A stretch of DNA of 64,000 nucleotides, taken from assembly GCF_002160135.1 (NCBI RefSeq), contig NZ_NFJZ01000005.1, positions 1 to 64,000 on the forward strand, written 5' to 3'. Of this stretch, positions 17,177 to 26,660 are shown piece after piece. The notes beneath the pieces were generated by a model. It made no database searches. It saw nothing but the letters and a program-made list of their open reading frames with translations, and was not told where the DNA came from. The translations under genes were made by a program, and so were the position numbers. This stretch comes from Lachnoclostridium sp. An196. Its GTDB lineage: Bacteria > Bacillota > Clostridia > Lachnospirales > Lachnospiraceae. The stretch's first letter is position 1. Each line of letters starts with the position of its first letter.

Positions 17177-17962
17177 TTAACTGAACAGTTTTTTCAGTTT
17201 TCCAAAAAAACCGCTCTTAATCTTCAGATCCAAAAACGGAACTTCCTCGCCCATGACACGGCGGCAAATATTCATAAAAGCTTTTCCGGCCAAAGAGTCG
17301 TCCCCTACACAAGGTTCTCCCTGGTTGGTGGAAATAACGATATTTTCGTCATCCGGCACGGCGCCGATCAGATCGATCGCCAGGATCTCCACCACATCGT
17401 CCATAGACATCATATTGCCGCTCTCCACCATATCCATACGGATACGGTTCACGATCAGTTCTGTTTTCTTGATCTCATTTGCCTCAAGAAGTCCGATGAT
17501 CCGGTCCGCGTCACGGATTGCCGACACCTCCGGTGTCGTAACAATCAGAGCCCGGTCTGCGGCTGCGATTGCATTTTTGAACCCCTGTTCAATCCCTGCA
17601 GGGCAGTCAAGCAGTATGTAATCAAATTCTCCTTTCAGCTCATCAATCAGCTTTATCATCTGTTCCGGATTAACTGCCGTCTTATCCCTTGTCTGTGCGG
17701 AGGGAAGAAGATACAGGTTCGGATACCGCTTGTCCTTGATCAGCGCCTGCTTGATTCTGCAGTTTCCTTCTACCACATCCACCAGATTATAAACGATGCG
17801 GTTCTCCAGGCCCATTACCACGTCCAGGTTCCGAAGGCCGATATCTGTATCGATCAGAACCACTTTCTGATTCAGTTTTGCCAGCCCGGTTCCTACATTG
17901 GCGGTAGTCGTCGTCTTTCCGACGCCTCCCTTTCCAGATGTAATCACAATTACTTCACTCAT
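17177..17962 (-). CDS. minD: Septum-site determining ATPase MinD
   Basis: 261 residues. It binds the membrane when ATP-bound and recruits MinC. A deviant Walker A (SGKGGVGKTTTTANVG) with the signature lysine starts the protein, LIDTDIGLRNLDVVMGLENR follows, and the C-terminus is a short amphipathic helix (FFGKLKKLFS) for membrane targeting. Confidence 0.96.
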   Translation of the reverse strand: MSEVIVITSGKGGVGKTTTTANVGTGLAKLNQKVVLIDTDIGLRNLDVVMGLENRIVYNLVDVVEGNCRIKQALIKDKRYPNLYLLPSAQTRDKTAVNPEQMIKLIDELKGEFDYILLDCPAGIEQGFKNAIAAADRALIVTTPEVSAIRDADRIIGLLEANEIKKTELIVNRIRMDMVESGNMMSMDDVVEILAIDLIGAVPDDENIVISTNQGEPCVGDDSLAGKAFMNICRRVMGEEVPFLDLKIKSGFFGKLKKLFS

Positions 17963-18013
17963 TTTACTTCCTCCAATTTTCTAAGTATCCGTCTTTCCGG
18001 ATGAATTCCGGCA

Positions 18014-18688
18014 TCAGTCCACTCGAATATCGTTAATCACTTCTTTCGTAATCGGTTCCATGTAAATGTTGCCTTCTTCCGTATAGGCGATCATAGGACC
18101 TGTCCCATTTTCTTTCGGAACTGCCGGCCCGTCAGCCGAGCGGGCAATCGCATCCGCGATGCGGATCTGCATAGGACTCATATTCAAGGCAGCTACAAAC
18201 GCATGCTCATTTCCGGCCGCGCCTGCATGAACGGTTCCTTTCAGGGTTCCCAACACGACCACATTTCCTTTGGACACCACTGTCGCTCCGGGATTTACAT
18301 CTCCCAGCACAATAATACTTGTCTCCGACTCCAGTACTTGTCCGGAACGGAGCGTTCCTTTATAAAACCGTCCGTCCTCGGAAGAAGTCTTCTCCCTTTC
18401 TTCCAGAGCTTTTTTCATATAAGCTTCTTTCAATGAATCCTGTTCCAGTACGCAGACAATCTCCACATCTGAATTATCCTGGATCGTACGGATCAGTTCC
18501 ATCTGCTCCTCCCTGCTCAGGAAACGTCCCTCAAAAGCCAGAGCCATCTTCGCGTTTTTGAAAAAACCGGACGAAGCCTTAAATTTCTCCGCCACATCTT
18601 CAGTCAATTCTCGAAAGGAAACATTTTTGTCCAGGAACAGCGTAATCCCGTATTTATTGCTCTTTATCACAACTGTCTGTTGTTTCAT
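18014..18688 (-). CDS. minC: Septum-site determining protein MinC
   Basis: 224 residues. It inhibits FtsZ assembly away from midcell. A moderately conserved N-terminal domain is followed by a C-terminal right-handed beta-helix (SGQVLESETSIIVLGDVNPG and VVVLGTLKGTVHAGAAGN) that binds MinD. The start at 18688 is chosen because AGGGAG lies 6-7 bases upstream; it overlaps the end of the PBP2 region without sharing its stop codon usage. Confidence 0.92.
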   Translation of the reverse strand: MKQQTVVIKSNKYGITLFLDKNVSFRELTEDVAEKFKASSGFFKNAKMALAFEGRFLSREEQMELIRTIQDNSDVEIVCVLEQDSLKEAYMKKALEEREKTSSEDGRFYKGTLRSGQVLESETSIIVLGDVNPGATVVSKGNVVVLGTLKGTVHAGAAGNEHAFVAALNMSPMQIRIADAIARSADGPAVPKENGTGPMIAYTEEGNIYMEPITKEVINDIRVD

Positions 18689-18698
18689 AACTTTCTCC

Positions 18699-21542
18699 CT
18701 AGTCATTGATCACTTCTGTCGTCGCCTCTGACGCTGTGCCCGTCAGGATCTCGTCTTCCTCCGCCAGGCCGAAGTAGTACTTGAAAATATCCGCCGCCAT
18801 AGTTGCCGCGTTTGCTGAAGTGTATCCGTTGGCAATACGGATAGTAATAGCTATCTCCGGATTTTCATACGGCGCGTATCCCATAAAAAGCGCGTGGTTC
18901 GGATGGCTGGTAGACTGCTGCGCCGTACCCGTCTTTCCAGCAATACTTAAATTCAGATCAGCAAAAGCGTCTGTATCCAGCGCCACCTCATGCATACCCT
19001 CCTGGATCACATTCCAGGTCGAATCTGCAATATCCATTTCATTATATACTGACGCGGAATATTCTTCAATAGTGTTTCCCTCTGAATCTGTCAATTTATC
19101 CAGAAGTGTCAGATTATAAGCAGTTCCCCGGTTGGCAATAGTTGCCGCGTATCTGGTCAGCTGGGAGACGCTGAACAGATGCGTGCCCTGGCCGATAGAA
19201 GACCGGATACCGTCTGTATCAGACAGATGAGGATCATTTTCAGGAATCTCGATTCCAGTAGTAGCATCCAGCCCGAACTCTGCGGCATACTCTGCGAGAA
19301 TGGCAAGCGCCCGTTCCGAGGAATATCCAGTGGTCCTTCCGCCCCCAAGCCGGAATCCCATTTCATAAAAATAATAGTTGCAGGACACCCGGATCGCATC
19401 CACCATATTGATATTACCATGGCTTCCATGATACTGATTGTAAATCCAGCAGGTAGGTGAACCATATGCTTCTGTGAACACACCGGTGGCATGAATAATT
19501 TCCGATGAGGAAACTACTCCCTCTTCCAGCGCCGCAGCTGCCACTACGGGTTTGAACGTAGACCCCGGAGCCGTCTGCTCCTGTGTCGCCCGGCTGTACA
19601 GCGGAGACGCATTATCCTGATTCAGTTCCGCGTAATACGCGGAATCCATGGTATTGGTGAGACGATTATTGTCATATCCCGGATAACTTACATTAGCCAG
19701 CACATCTCCTGTATTCGGATCCACAATCACGCACCCGGCGCTGCAGGGTTCCAACGCCAGCTGAGCCGGAGTAATCTCCAGACTGCTGATCTTGTCGATC
19801 ATAAAATTATAAGCAGTGTAAGTATTATTTTCAAGTCTCCGGATCGTTTCCTCATCATACTCCAGAACTCCCTGTTCGTACAAGAGCAAACATATCTCTT
19901 TTCCCGACACCACATCATCCAGAAGAAGATATTTATACAGCATATTCTGGAAATCGACATCATTTGAAAGTTCTGTCGAAATATAATCCAGTACTACATT
20001 GTAAATCTCATCAGAGCTCAGATAAGAAGACCCGGCATCCAGTCCGGAGACATCCACCCAGTTCATAGATATGGCATATTCCAGATATTCTTTCAGGCTG
20101 ATCACTTCATCCCTGGTCCACGCCAGATAAGTCGGATCTTCCCGGTCAATAGCGCTGCTCACAAGAATATTGGCGTCTCCCATCAACACATCCGACACGA
20201 TATAACTCATGTAGTTCTTCATTTCCCGGCTCAGGTCCTGATATGCCGTCGGATTATCTGACCGGAGTTCCGACATGATCTGTCCGATCATCGTTTCCAG
20301 CCGGGACTGCATCCGCTGATACACAGACTGTTCCAGCTCTGAAGCATCTGCAGCCGAAAAATCAGCGGCATCAATTACATGGTTATCAATCAGCGCATAG
20401 TAAACATCATAAATCGGGATCACAATATCGGAAGCCGAGCTGTTCGGACCCGCAGTATATTCTTTCATATTGCGGATTTTGGACACCAGGATGCCCGCCA
20501 GTCTCTGCTCGATGATATCATAGACCGCGATCTGCAGATCCTTGTCTATCGTGAGGTAGACGTCGCTGCCGGACTCAGGCTGCACTTCCTCTTCTACTTC
20601 CAGCACGTTGCCCATACTGTCCACGTAGATAATCTGATATCCCCTCGTTCCCTGCAGTTCTTTTTCCATGTACTGTTCAATGCCGGCTTTTCCTACGATA
20701 TCGTTGAGCTCATAATCACCGCCGTCCTCATTTAAGGTTTCCAGTTCTTCCTGGGATGCCCTGCCGATATATCCGATTATACTTGCAAAATACTCGGCAT
20801 CTGAATATACCCTCAATGTACTCTGAGAGATATTCACCCCCTGCAAACTGTCCAGATTCTCCGTGATCTCGGCAACGGTCTCATCACTCACATTCTCCGC
20901 GATCGTAGTGGCCACATACCTCTGATAGTTATTCTGGGACATGGCATAACGAACCGTGACCAGCTTCAGCCGTTCTTCCGGCGTATAGTCTTCCGAGATA
21001 TTATATCTTTCATCGCTGCAGAGATATGTCATCATCTCTTCCGCTGTGGAGGTGTGTTCCTCCGGACTCATCTCGTCGATCGTCGCATATCCGTACACAT
21101 CTGCTTTGAACCGGTTCAGCGCTGTGCCGCTCTGACTGTAGACATACTCTCCATTTTCATAGAGGATGCCAAAATCGCTGACTACGCTGTCTCCATGAGA
21201 TTCCACAATCTCTATAACTTGCGCAATCGTATTATTCAAAGTCTCCTGTCTCTGCTGGGAAGTCTGATAAGTACCATTGTCTTCAATTGTCACAGAATAA
21301 GAGAGAACATTATCTGCCAACACCTCTCCGTTCCGGTCGTATATCCTTCCTCTGGTACTGGGAATATTGACTTCCTTGCGGATCTGCATGGTAAAGTCTT
21401 CCGCATACTCTTCTCCTCTGATAATCTGAAGATAGAAAATCCTGGCCAGCAGAATGCCGGAAAAAGTCAGAAATATAAGCAGCAAAACAAATACTCTTGA
21501 TGTCACAAAATTTAAAAAAGATTCTTTCAGGTCGTCAAACAA
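18699..21542 (-). CDS. mrdA: Penicillin-binding protein 2 (elongation transpeptidase) with a large insert
   Basis: 947 residues, longer than the 600-700 usual for class B PBPs. It cross-links peptidoglycan during elongation with RodA. One transmembrane segment (about 14-40) is followed by the dimerisation domain (RGRIYDRNGEVLADN). The transpeptidase motifs are S661-T-F-K664, S720-C-N722 and K870-T-G872. The extra length is mostly an acidic, alpha-helical segment at about 352-595 inserted between the linker and the catalytic domain. Enlarged PBP2s of this type are known in Clostridia. mreD follows the usual order upstream. Confidence 0.92.
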   Translation of the reverse strand: MFDDLKESFLNFVTSRVFVLLLIFLTFSGILLARIFYLQIIRGEEYAEDFTMQIRKEVNIPSTRGRIYDRNGEVLADNVLSYSVTIEDNGTYQTSQQRQETLNNTIAQVIEIVESHGDSVVSDFGILYENGEYVYSQSGTALNRFKADVYGYATIDEMSPEEHTSTAEEMMTYLCSDERYNISEDYTPEERLKLVTVRYAMSQNNYQRYVATTIAENVSDETVAEITENLDSLQGVNISQSTLRVYSDAEYFASIIGYIGRASQEELETLNEDGGDYELNDIVGKAGIEQYMEKELQGTRGYQIIYVDSMGNVLEVEEEVQPESGSDVYLTIDKDLQIAVYDIIEQRLAGILVSKIRNMKEYTAGPNSSASDIVIPIYDVYYALIDNHVIDAADFSAADASELEQSVYQRMQSRLETMIGQIMSELRSDNPTAYQDLSREMKNYMSYIVSDVLMGDANILVSSAIDREDPTYLAWTRDEVISLKEYLEYAISMNWVDVSGLDAGSSYLSSDEIYNVVLDYISTELSNDVDFQNMLYKYLLLDDVVSGKEICLLLYEQGVLEYDEETIRRLENNTYTAYNFMIDKISSLEITPAQLALEPCSAGCVIVDPNTGDVLANVSYPGYDNNRLTNTMDSAYYAELNQDNASPLYSRATQEQTAPGSTFKPVVAAAALEEGVVSSSEIIHATGVFTEAYGSPTCWIYNQYHGSHGNINMVDAIRVSCNYYFYEMGFRLGGGRTTGYSSERALAILAEYAAEFGLDATTGIEIPENDPHLSDTDGIRSSIGQGTHLFSVSQLTRYAATIANRGTAYNLTLLDKLTDSEGNTIEEYSASVYNEMDIADSTWNVIQEGMHEVALDTDAFADLNLSIAGKTGTAQQSTSHPNHALFMGYAPYENPEIAITIRIANGYTSANAATMAADIFKYYFGLAEEDEILTGTASEATTEVIND

Positions 21543-21555
21543 ATTATCCGCTCCT

Positions 21556-22053
21556 TCAGGTGCTGTTCTTCTCCAGGTTCCGGTTTACCGAATAAATGAT
21601 GCGATAAAACACCAGCGTCAGGATCACTGTATAAACCAGTTCCGGTAAAATGATCCTTGTCAGATAGTAGAAGAACGCAAAACGGCTCCTCATGAGGAAC
21701 ATCACCACATAAGTGCCAAGTCCATATGCCAGTTCACTGACTGAGATCAGAAAAATAGGAAGTTTAATATCTTCGCCATAGAAAATACGGTTAAAATACC
21801 CGTTCACATACCCTATGTACATGTACATGACCGCATGCATTCCCAAAAGCCTTCCATAAAAAATATCCTCCAGAAGACCGCAGAAAAATCCTACCCAGAG
21901 TCCCTCTTTCTTTCCTCTCATAAAACCAAAGGAAGATGTCAGAACCACAAGCAGGTTCGGGCTGATGGAACCGATCGCCAGCGCTTTGAACACTGTGCTC
22001 TGCAGGAGAAAACTGATCAGAATCATCAGAGCAACAATAATTTTCCGCTTCAT
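21556..22053 (-). CDS. mreD: Rod shape-determining protein MreD
   Basis: 165 residues, about five transmembrane segments and little soluble sequence. MreD is the membrane partner of MreC in the elongasome. Sequence similarity in this family is weak; the call rests on size, topology, the conserved FFCGLLEDIFYG-type segment and the position between mreC and PBP2. Confidence 0.88.
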   Translation of the reverse strand: MKRKIIVALMILISFLLQSTVFKALAIGSISPNLLVVLTSSFGFMRGKKEGLWVGFFCGLLEDIFYGRLLGMHAVMYMYIGYVNGYFNRIFYGEDIKLPIFLISVSELAYGLGTYVVMFLMRSRFAFFYYLTRIILPELVYTVILTLVFYRIIYSVNRNLEKNST

Positions 22054-22077
22054 ACTATCTGTTCCTTCCCTTCTGTC

Positions 22078-22950
22078 TTATTCTGATTCTGTCGCCTCCG
22101 CATCCACCTGCTGCTTCAGATCCGTAATAACCAGAACCGTAGTCAGATGCTCAAAATCCACCGCAGGCGTCAGGCTGCCCGACTTTGTCAGATTATTGGC
22201 ATCCATCGATATTTCATTCACATACCCGATCAGTATTCCTTCGTGGAACTTCGCGCTGGTGTGGGAGGTAACTACCTTGTCTCCGTGTTCCACTTCATTA
22301 TCCTCGTCCCGCAGCTGGTTCAACTGAAGCGTGCCCTCCGTCATCATTTCCAGGTCGCCGCGGACATAACAAAGATCTGAGTTTTTCAGAATCATAGCGC
22401 TTACATTGCTCATGTCGTCAATGATGGACCGGACCTGAGCCCAATCAGGCCCGACCTTGGTCACGATTCCCACCAGACCGCCGTCCGCGATTACATTCAT
22501 ATCTACCTGAATCCCGTCATTGGTCCCCTTGTCTATAATGAACATATTGAACCAGTTTCCACTGTCTTTGCCAATCACGTTGGCGGCCATCGTATTCAGT
22601 TCCGAATACTCTTCCTCCAGATCAAGCAACTCCCTCAAGTCTTCCAGCTCGTATCTTTCCTGCAGCAGCGCGTTATTCTCCAATGTCAGCTCCGCCACCT
22701 GGGCACGCAGTTCTTCGTTTTCACTTCTGACTGCCCGCAGGTCGTCCAGGTCGTCTACCCGGCTCCTGACCCAGCTTCCCGCCGCATTGATTCCCTTCTG
22801 CACCGGTATCAGGATATAATTGGAAACTGTATTAAGCGGTCCCCCGTCAAAATCTGTCAGGAATGACAGAAACATCGCCCCGATACACAGAAATGTCAGC
22901 ACCGCCAACACATACTTACTGGGAATATTAAACCGGTCTCTTCGTCTCAT
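22078..22950 (-). CDS. mreC: Rod shape-determining protein MreC
   Basis: 290 residues. A single N-terminal transmembrane segment, a coiled coil (about 66-105, LRAVRSENEELRAQVAELTL) and a C-terminal beta domain with GNWFNMFIIDKGTNDGI and GLVGIV motifs. It sits outside the membrane and activates PBP2-RodA. In the mreB-mreC-mreD order. Confidence 0.93.
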   Translation of the reverse strand: MRRRDRFNIPSKYVLAVLTFLCIGAMFLSFLTDFDGGPLNTVSNYILIPVQKGINAAGSWVRSRVDDLDDLRAVRSENEELRAQVAELTLENNALLQERYELEDLRELLDLEEEYSELNTMAANVIGKDSGNWFNMFIIDKGTNDGIQVDMNVIADGGLVGIVTKVGPDWAQVRSIIDDMSNVSAMILKNSDLCYVRGDLEMMTEGTLQLNQLRDEDNEVEHGDKVVTSHTSAKFHEGILIGYVNEISMDANNLTKSGSLTPAVDFEHLTTVLVITDLKQQVDAEATESE

Positions 22951-22968
22951 ATCTCACAGCTCCCGCCG

Positions 22969-23976
22969 TTATTCATATTTCTGTTCTTTGGTAACAAACG
23001 CCAGCGAACGAAACTCCTTGTCATTAATCACTCTCGCCAGACCTTTTGCCACACTCAGTTCCGGTTCATTATCTACGGTCACCCGGATACCGGAACGTTC
23101 CTGTATCAGTTGATCCAGCTTTCTGATCCTGGCTGATCCTCCGGTCAGATAGATACCGTTTCGGATAATATCCACCCCCAGTTCCGGCGGCGTTCTCTCC
23201 AGAATCGATTTTACCGCATCCATGATTACATTCAGCTGTTCTTTGATGGCTTCATATACAAATGCAGTGGTAATCTCCAGCATCTGCGGAAGACCAATCA
23301 CCATATTGCGCCCGCAGATCTGCATGCTCCCCTCTTCCGGTTCCACCGCGTAAGCCAGCTCTTTCTTGATATTCTCCGCCGTCTTATTCCCGATATAGAA
23401 ATTATATTCCTTCCGGATCGCGGCCTGGATTGCGTCATCTATAGAACGACCTCCGGTCTGGATCAGACGGCTGATCACAGTGCCGCCCAGAGATAAGACA
23501 GAGATTTCGGTGGTCTCCGCTCCTATATCGATGACCATCACTCCCTGCGCCTCTTTAACATTAATATCAAGCCCCAGCCCGGCTGCCACAGGCTTATCTA
23601 TCAGATACACCGCCTTCGGCTTCATATTAGAGTCCTGAATCAGCATGGTAAAGCTGCGCTCCTGCATATCCGTAGGAAGCGCCACGAAAAATTCAGATCC
23701 CCGAAGCTGTCCCTTGGTGTTTTTCTCCAGCAGACTCTTTAAAAACGCCTGCATATAGCTGATGCTCGCCAGATTGCCGTAAGACATGGGGCTGGATACT
23801 TGAATATTGGCGGGCGCTTTTTCAAACATGGCATACGCCTCGTCTCCATAAGCCAGCATCGTCTTCTTGTCCTGTACAGCCACCATGTTGTGCTGCATCA
23901 GATAACTGTCCGCATCCTTATGATAGATTTTCAGATGATAAGATCCGAAATCACAGCCAAAGCAATGATTGTTCAT
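22969..23976 (-). CDS. mreB: MreB/Mbl-family actin-like protein
   Basis: 335 residues. An actin-like filament that guides wall synthesis. The second phosphate motif (VIDIGAETTEISVLSLGG) and the adenosine motif (YLTGGSARIRKLD) are typical, but the first phosphate motif is unusual (CDFGSYHLKIYHK in place of DLGTANTLVY). The protein is therefore a divergent member. ATG 23976 is used, with AGAGGGA upstream; the longer frame adds eight non-homologous codons. Confidence 0.9.
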   Translation of the reverse strand: MNNHCFGCDFGSYHLKIYHKDADSYLMQHNMVAVQDKKTMLAYGDEAYAMFEKAPANIQVSSPMSYGNLASISYMQAFLKSLLEKNTKGQLRGSEFFVALPTDMQERSFTMLIQDSNMKPKAVYLIDKPVAAGLGLDINVKEAQGVMVIDIGAETTEISVLSLGGTVISRLIQTGGRSIDDAIQAAIRKEYNFYIGNKTAENIKKELAYAVEPEEGSMQICGRNMVIGLPQMLEITTAFVYEAIKEQLNVIMDAVKSILERTPPELGVDIIRNGIYLTGGSARIRKLDQLIQERSGIRVTVDNEPELSVAKGLARVINDKEFRSLAFVTKEQKYE

Positions 23977-24003
23977 GGTATTTTCCCTCTTTCTCTGCAA
24001 CGA

Positions 24004-24693
24004 CTACAGGTAATTTTTTTCCCGGAGACTCACATAAGCATGCTCTCCGATGATAATATGGTCTGTCAAATGAATTCCCAGCAATTCTCCCGCTTCCTGA
24101 ATTCTTTTTGTTACATTCAAATCTTCTCTGCTGGGCCTGGCATCTCCGCTGGGATGATTATGCAGCAGGATAATCTGCACCGCTCTGGCGGCCAACGCTT
24201 CAAGAAAGATCTCACGGGGAGAGACAATAGAAGCATTGACAGTTCCCCTGAACACATATTTTTCTTTCAGGAGACGTCCCTTCTGATTCAGCATCAGGAG
24301 CAGCAGGACTTCCTGCTCTTCATGGCGCAGATCCTCCATATAATAATCCGCCACTTCATCCGGAGTTCGAAAAAAAGTGCCTTCTCCCGCTTCTTCCCTC
24401 GCCATCCGGCGCGCGATCTCCAGTACGCATTTCAGCTGGATCGCCTTGACTCTTCCGATTCCTCTGACTGAGGAAAGCTCGCCAAGGCTCATCCGGCGGA
24501 TGCCGGTAAATCCTTCTTTCTCCGGCGCTGTCTTAAGGAGTTCTCCGGCCAGTTCCAGAACGCTCCGTCCTCTGGCCCCAGTTCTCAGGATGACAGCCAG
24601 GAGTTCCCGGTTCGTCAGCGCCTGCACCCCGTATCTCTCACATTTTTCATATGGACGGTCTTCCTCAGGAAGACTGTTCCACTGTTCATTCAT
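24004..24693 (-). CDS. radC: RadC family JAB-domain protein
   Basis: 229 residues. Helix-hairpin-helix motifs (LGELSSVRGIGRVKAIQL) are followed by a JAMM metalloprotease-like domain with HNHPSGD and a later aspartate. Despite its old name, a repair role is not established. radC beside mreB is a widespread order in Firmicutes. ATG 24693 has CGGAGG 9 bases upstream; the alternative ATG 24744 sits directly on its Shine-Dalgarno. Confidence 0.9.
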   Translation of the reverse strand: MNEQWNSLPEEDRPYEKCERYGVQALTNRELLAVILRTGARGRSVLELAGELLKTAPEKEGFTGIRRMSLGELSSVRGIGRVKAIQLKCVLEIARRMAREEAGEGTFFRTPDEVADYYMEDLRHEEQEVLLLLMLNQKGRLLKEKYVFRGTVNASIVSPREIFLEALAARAVQIILLHNHPSGDARPSREDLNVTKRIQEAGELLGIHLTDHIIIGEHAYVSLREKNYL

Positions 24694-24771
24694 AATCGGC
24701 AACCTCCGTTCCTGTCCTCCAGACACCCCGGCGGTTATCCGCATCTCCTTTAGTATTTGCTTTTTCCTGTC

Positions 24772-25026
24772 CTATATCCAGCGATAGACCAGAATTGCCA
24801 GTACAATCCCGACAATACTCGCGATCGTGATCCGGATTGTCATTCCAAACGTAATCATCAGGATACCCAGATCCAGAATAATCGGTGTTTCAACGCCAAA
24901 CGCCTGTCCATAGTTCAGCCAGCTAAGCCCTGAGATTCCTTCCGTCAGACTTCCGATAAATCCGCCAAGCACAACGCCGGCCAGCACAAGCAAAAGAAGC
25001 GTCCAGCCATTTTTTGTACTTCTCAT
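24772..25026 (-). CDS. DUF4321 small membrane protein
   Basis: 84 residues with two or three hydrophobic segments (LLLLVLAGVVLGGFIGSL at the N-terminal side and IASIVGIVLAILVYRW at the end). It matches the DUF4321 type, found upstream of radC-mreB in many Clostridia, with unknown function. GGAGG lies upstream of ATG 25026; an in-frame TTG further up overlaps that site and is not used. Confidence 0.75.
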   Translation of the reverse strand: MRSTKNGWTLLLLVLAGVVLGGFIGSLTEGISGLSWLNYGQAFGVETPIILDLGILMITFGMTIRITIASIVGIVLAILVYRWI

Positions 25027-25055
25027 ATGTAGGTTTACCTCCAAAAGCGATTCAT

Positions 25056-26660
25056 TTAATCATACCATGGAGCATATCTTTTTGCAATCGCTTCTGCTAT
25101 TTTTAATCCATCCATAGCCGCGGACGTGATCCCGCCCGCATACCCCGCGCCCTCTCCGCAGGGGTAGAGCCCTCTGATTCCGCTCTCCATATTCTCGCCG
25201 CGCAGAATCCTCACAGGGGAAGAGGTCCGGCTCTCCACACCGGACAGAACCGCGTCCGGGCGGTCAAATCCTCGGATCAGCGACCCGCAGCCCCGGATAC
25301 CTTCTTCCAGCGCCGCGGACAGCTCCGAGGGAAAGATTTCTCTTACGCTGGAAAGCCGGTAGTCTCCTTTCATGCACGGCTCTACTTCTCCCAGGACGGA
25401 TGTGGGCTGATCCTTACAGAAATCTCCGAACAGCTGTACCGGGATCTTTCCCTCTCCCGTCCGGAACGCGGCTGATTCCAGTCTGCGCTGAAATTCCACG
25501 CCCGCGAGCACGCCTCCTTCTCCGAAATCTTCCGGCGTCACCGTAACGATCATGGCGCTGTTGGCGTTTCTGCCGCTCCTGGCATGATAGCTCATCCCGT
25601 TCACAGCCAGATGTCCCGGTTCTGAAGAGGCGTTGACCACATATCCTCCCGGGCACATACAGAAAGAATAAACTCCCCGTCCGCTTTCCGTTTTCCGCGT
25701 CACCTTGTAGGAAGCAGCCGGCAGACATTCCGGATAATGTTCACCGTACCGGCTCTTATTCACCAGTTCCTGCGGATGCTCCATACGGACACCCACCGCA
25801 AAGGACTTGGCCTCCATAGGCACGCCCAGGTCATGGAGCATCTGAAAAGTATCCCTGGCGCTGTGTCCTATGGCCAGTACCACCTGTTCCGCTTCCAGAT
25901 ACTCTTCTTTCTTCGCATCCCCGCGGCGGATCCGTACTCCTTTAATCCGACCGCCTTCCAGCTCCAGTCCCGTCGCCTGTGTTTCAAAATACACTTCTCC
26001 TCCGAGGTTCAAAATTTCTTTCCGTATATGCGTCACAATGTCTCTGAGCAGGTCTGTTCCCAGATGCGGCTTCTGCACATACAGAATCTCCTCCGGAGCC
26101 CCTGCTTCCACGAAAATCTCCAGCACCTTCCGATTTCTTCCGGACGTATCCTTGACCAAAGTGTTTAGTTTTCCGTCAGAAAAAGTACCGGCGCCCCCTT
26201 CACCAAACTGGACATTTGACTGAGGATCCAGCAACCCCAGTTTCCAGAATGTCTCCACCGTCCGGGCGCGGGATTCCGCGTCCTGTCCCCGTTCGAGGAG
26301 GATCGGCGCGTATCCGGCGCGGGCAAGCGCAAGGCCGCAGAACAATCCCGCCGGCCCTGTCCCTATGATGACCGGACGGTGAGCCAGCCGCTCTGTTCCG
26401 GATTTCGGAAACTGATAGCGGATATGCTGCGCTTTTCCCACCTGTTTTGGGTGTTTTCTCAGTATGGCCGCTTCTTTCTTCACTTCCGCATCTACTATAT
26501 AGACGTATTTTAATTCATCCCCTCTGGCGTCCAGCGACTGCCTCACGATCTCGTACCGGAGCAGATCATCCGGACGAATTCTCAGCGTTCTCAGGATCTT
26601 CTCCCGAAGCTCCTGTTCTGTATGGGGGATCTTCATTTTCAACTGTTGGATTCTCAGCAT
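25056..26660 (-). CDS. FAD-dependent dehydrogenase of unknown substrate (COG2509 type)
   Basis: 534 residues. An FAD-binding GTGPAGLFCGLALARAGY follows about 95 N-terminal residues that resemble a small ferredoxin-like fold. A second block (FGEGGAGTFSDGKLNTLVKD) and the ending LYPCGEGAGYAGGITSAAMDGLKIAEAI are hallmarks of this uncharacterised oxidoreductase family. The start at 26660 overlaps the previous gene by seven bases and has an AGGA site. The natural substrate is unknown. Confidence 0.82.
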   Translation of the reverse strand: MLRIQQLKMKIPHTEQELREKILRTLRIRPDDLLRYEIVRQSLDARGDELKYVYIVDAEVKKEAAILRKHPKQVGKAQHIRYQFPKSGTERLAHRPVIIGTGPAGLFCGLALARAGYAPILLERGQDAESRARTVETFWKLGLLDPQSNVQFGEGGAGTFSDGKLNTLVKDTSGRNRKVLEIFVEAGAPEEILYVQKPHLGTDLLRDIVTHIRKEILNLGGEVYFETQATGLELEGGRIKGVRIRRGDAKKEEYLEAEQVVLAIGHSARDTFQMLHDLGVPMEAKSFAVGVRMEHPQELVNKSRYGEHYPECLPAASYKVTRKTESGRGVYSFCMCPGGYVVNASSEPGHLAVNGMSYHARSGRNANSAMIVTVTPEDFGEGGVLAGVEFQRRLESAAFRTGEGKIPVQLFGDFCKDQPTSVLGEVEPCMKGDYRLSSVREIFPSELSAALEEGIRGCGSLIRGFDRPDAVLSGVESRTSSPVRILRGENMESGIRGLYPCGEGAGYAGGITSAAMDGLKIAEAIAKRYAPWYD

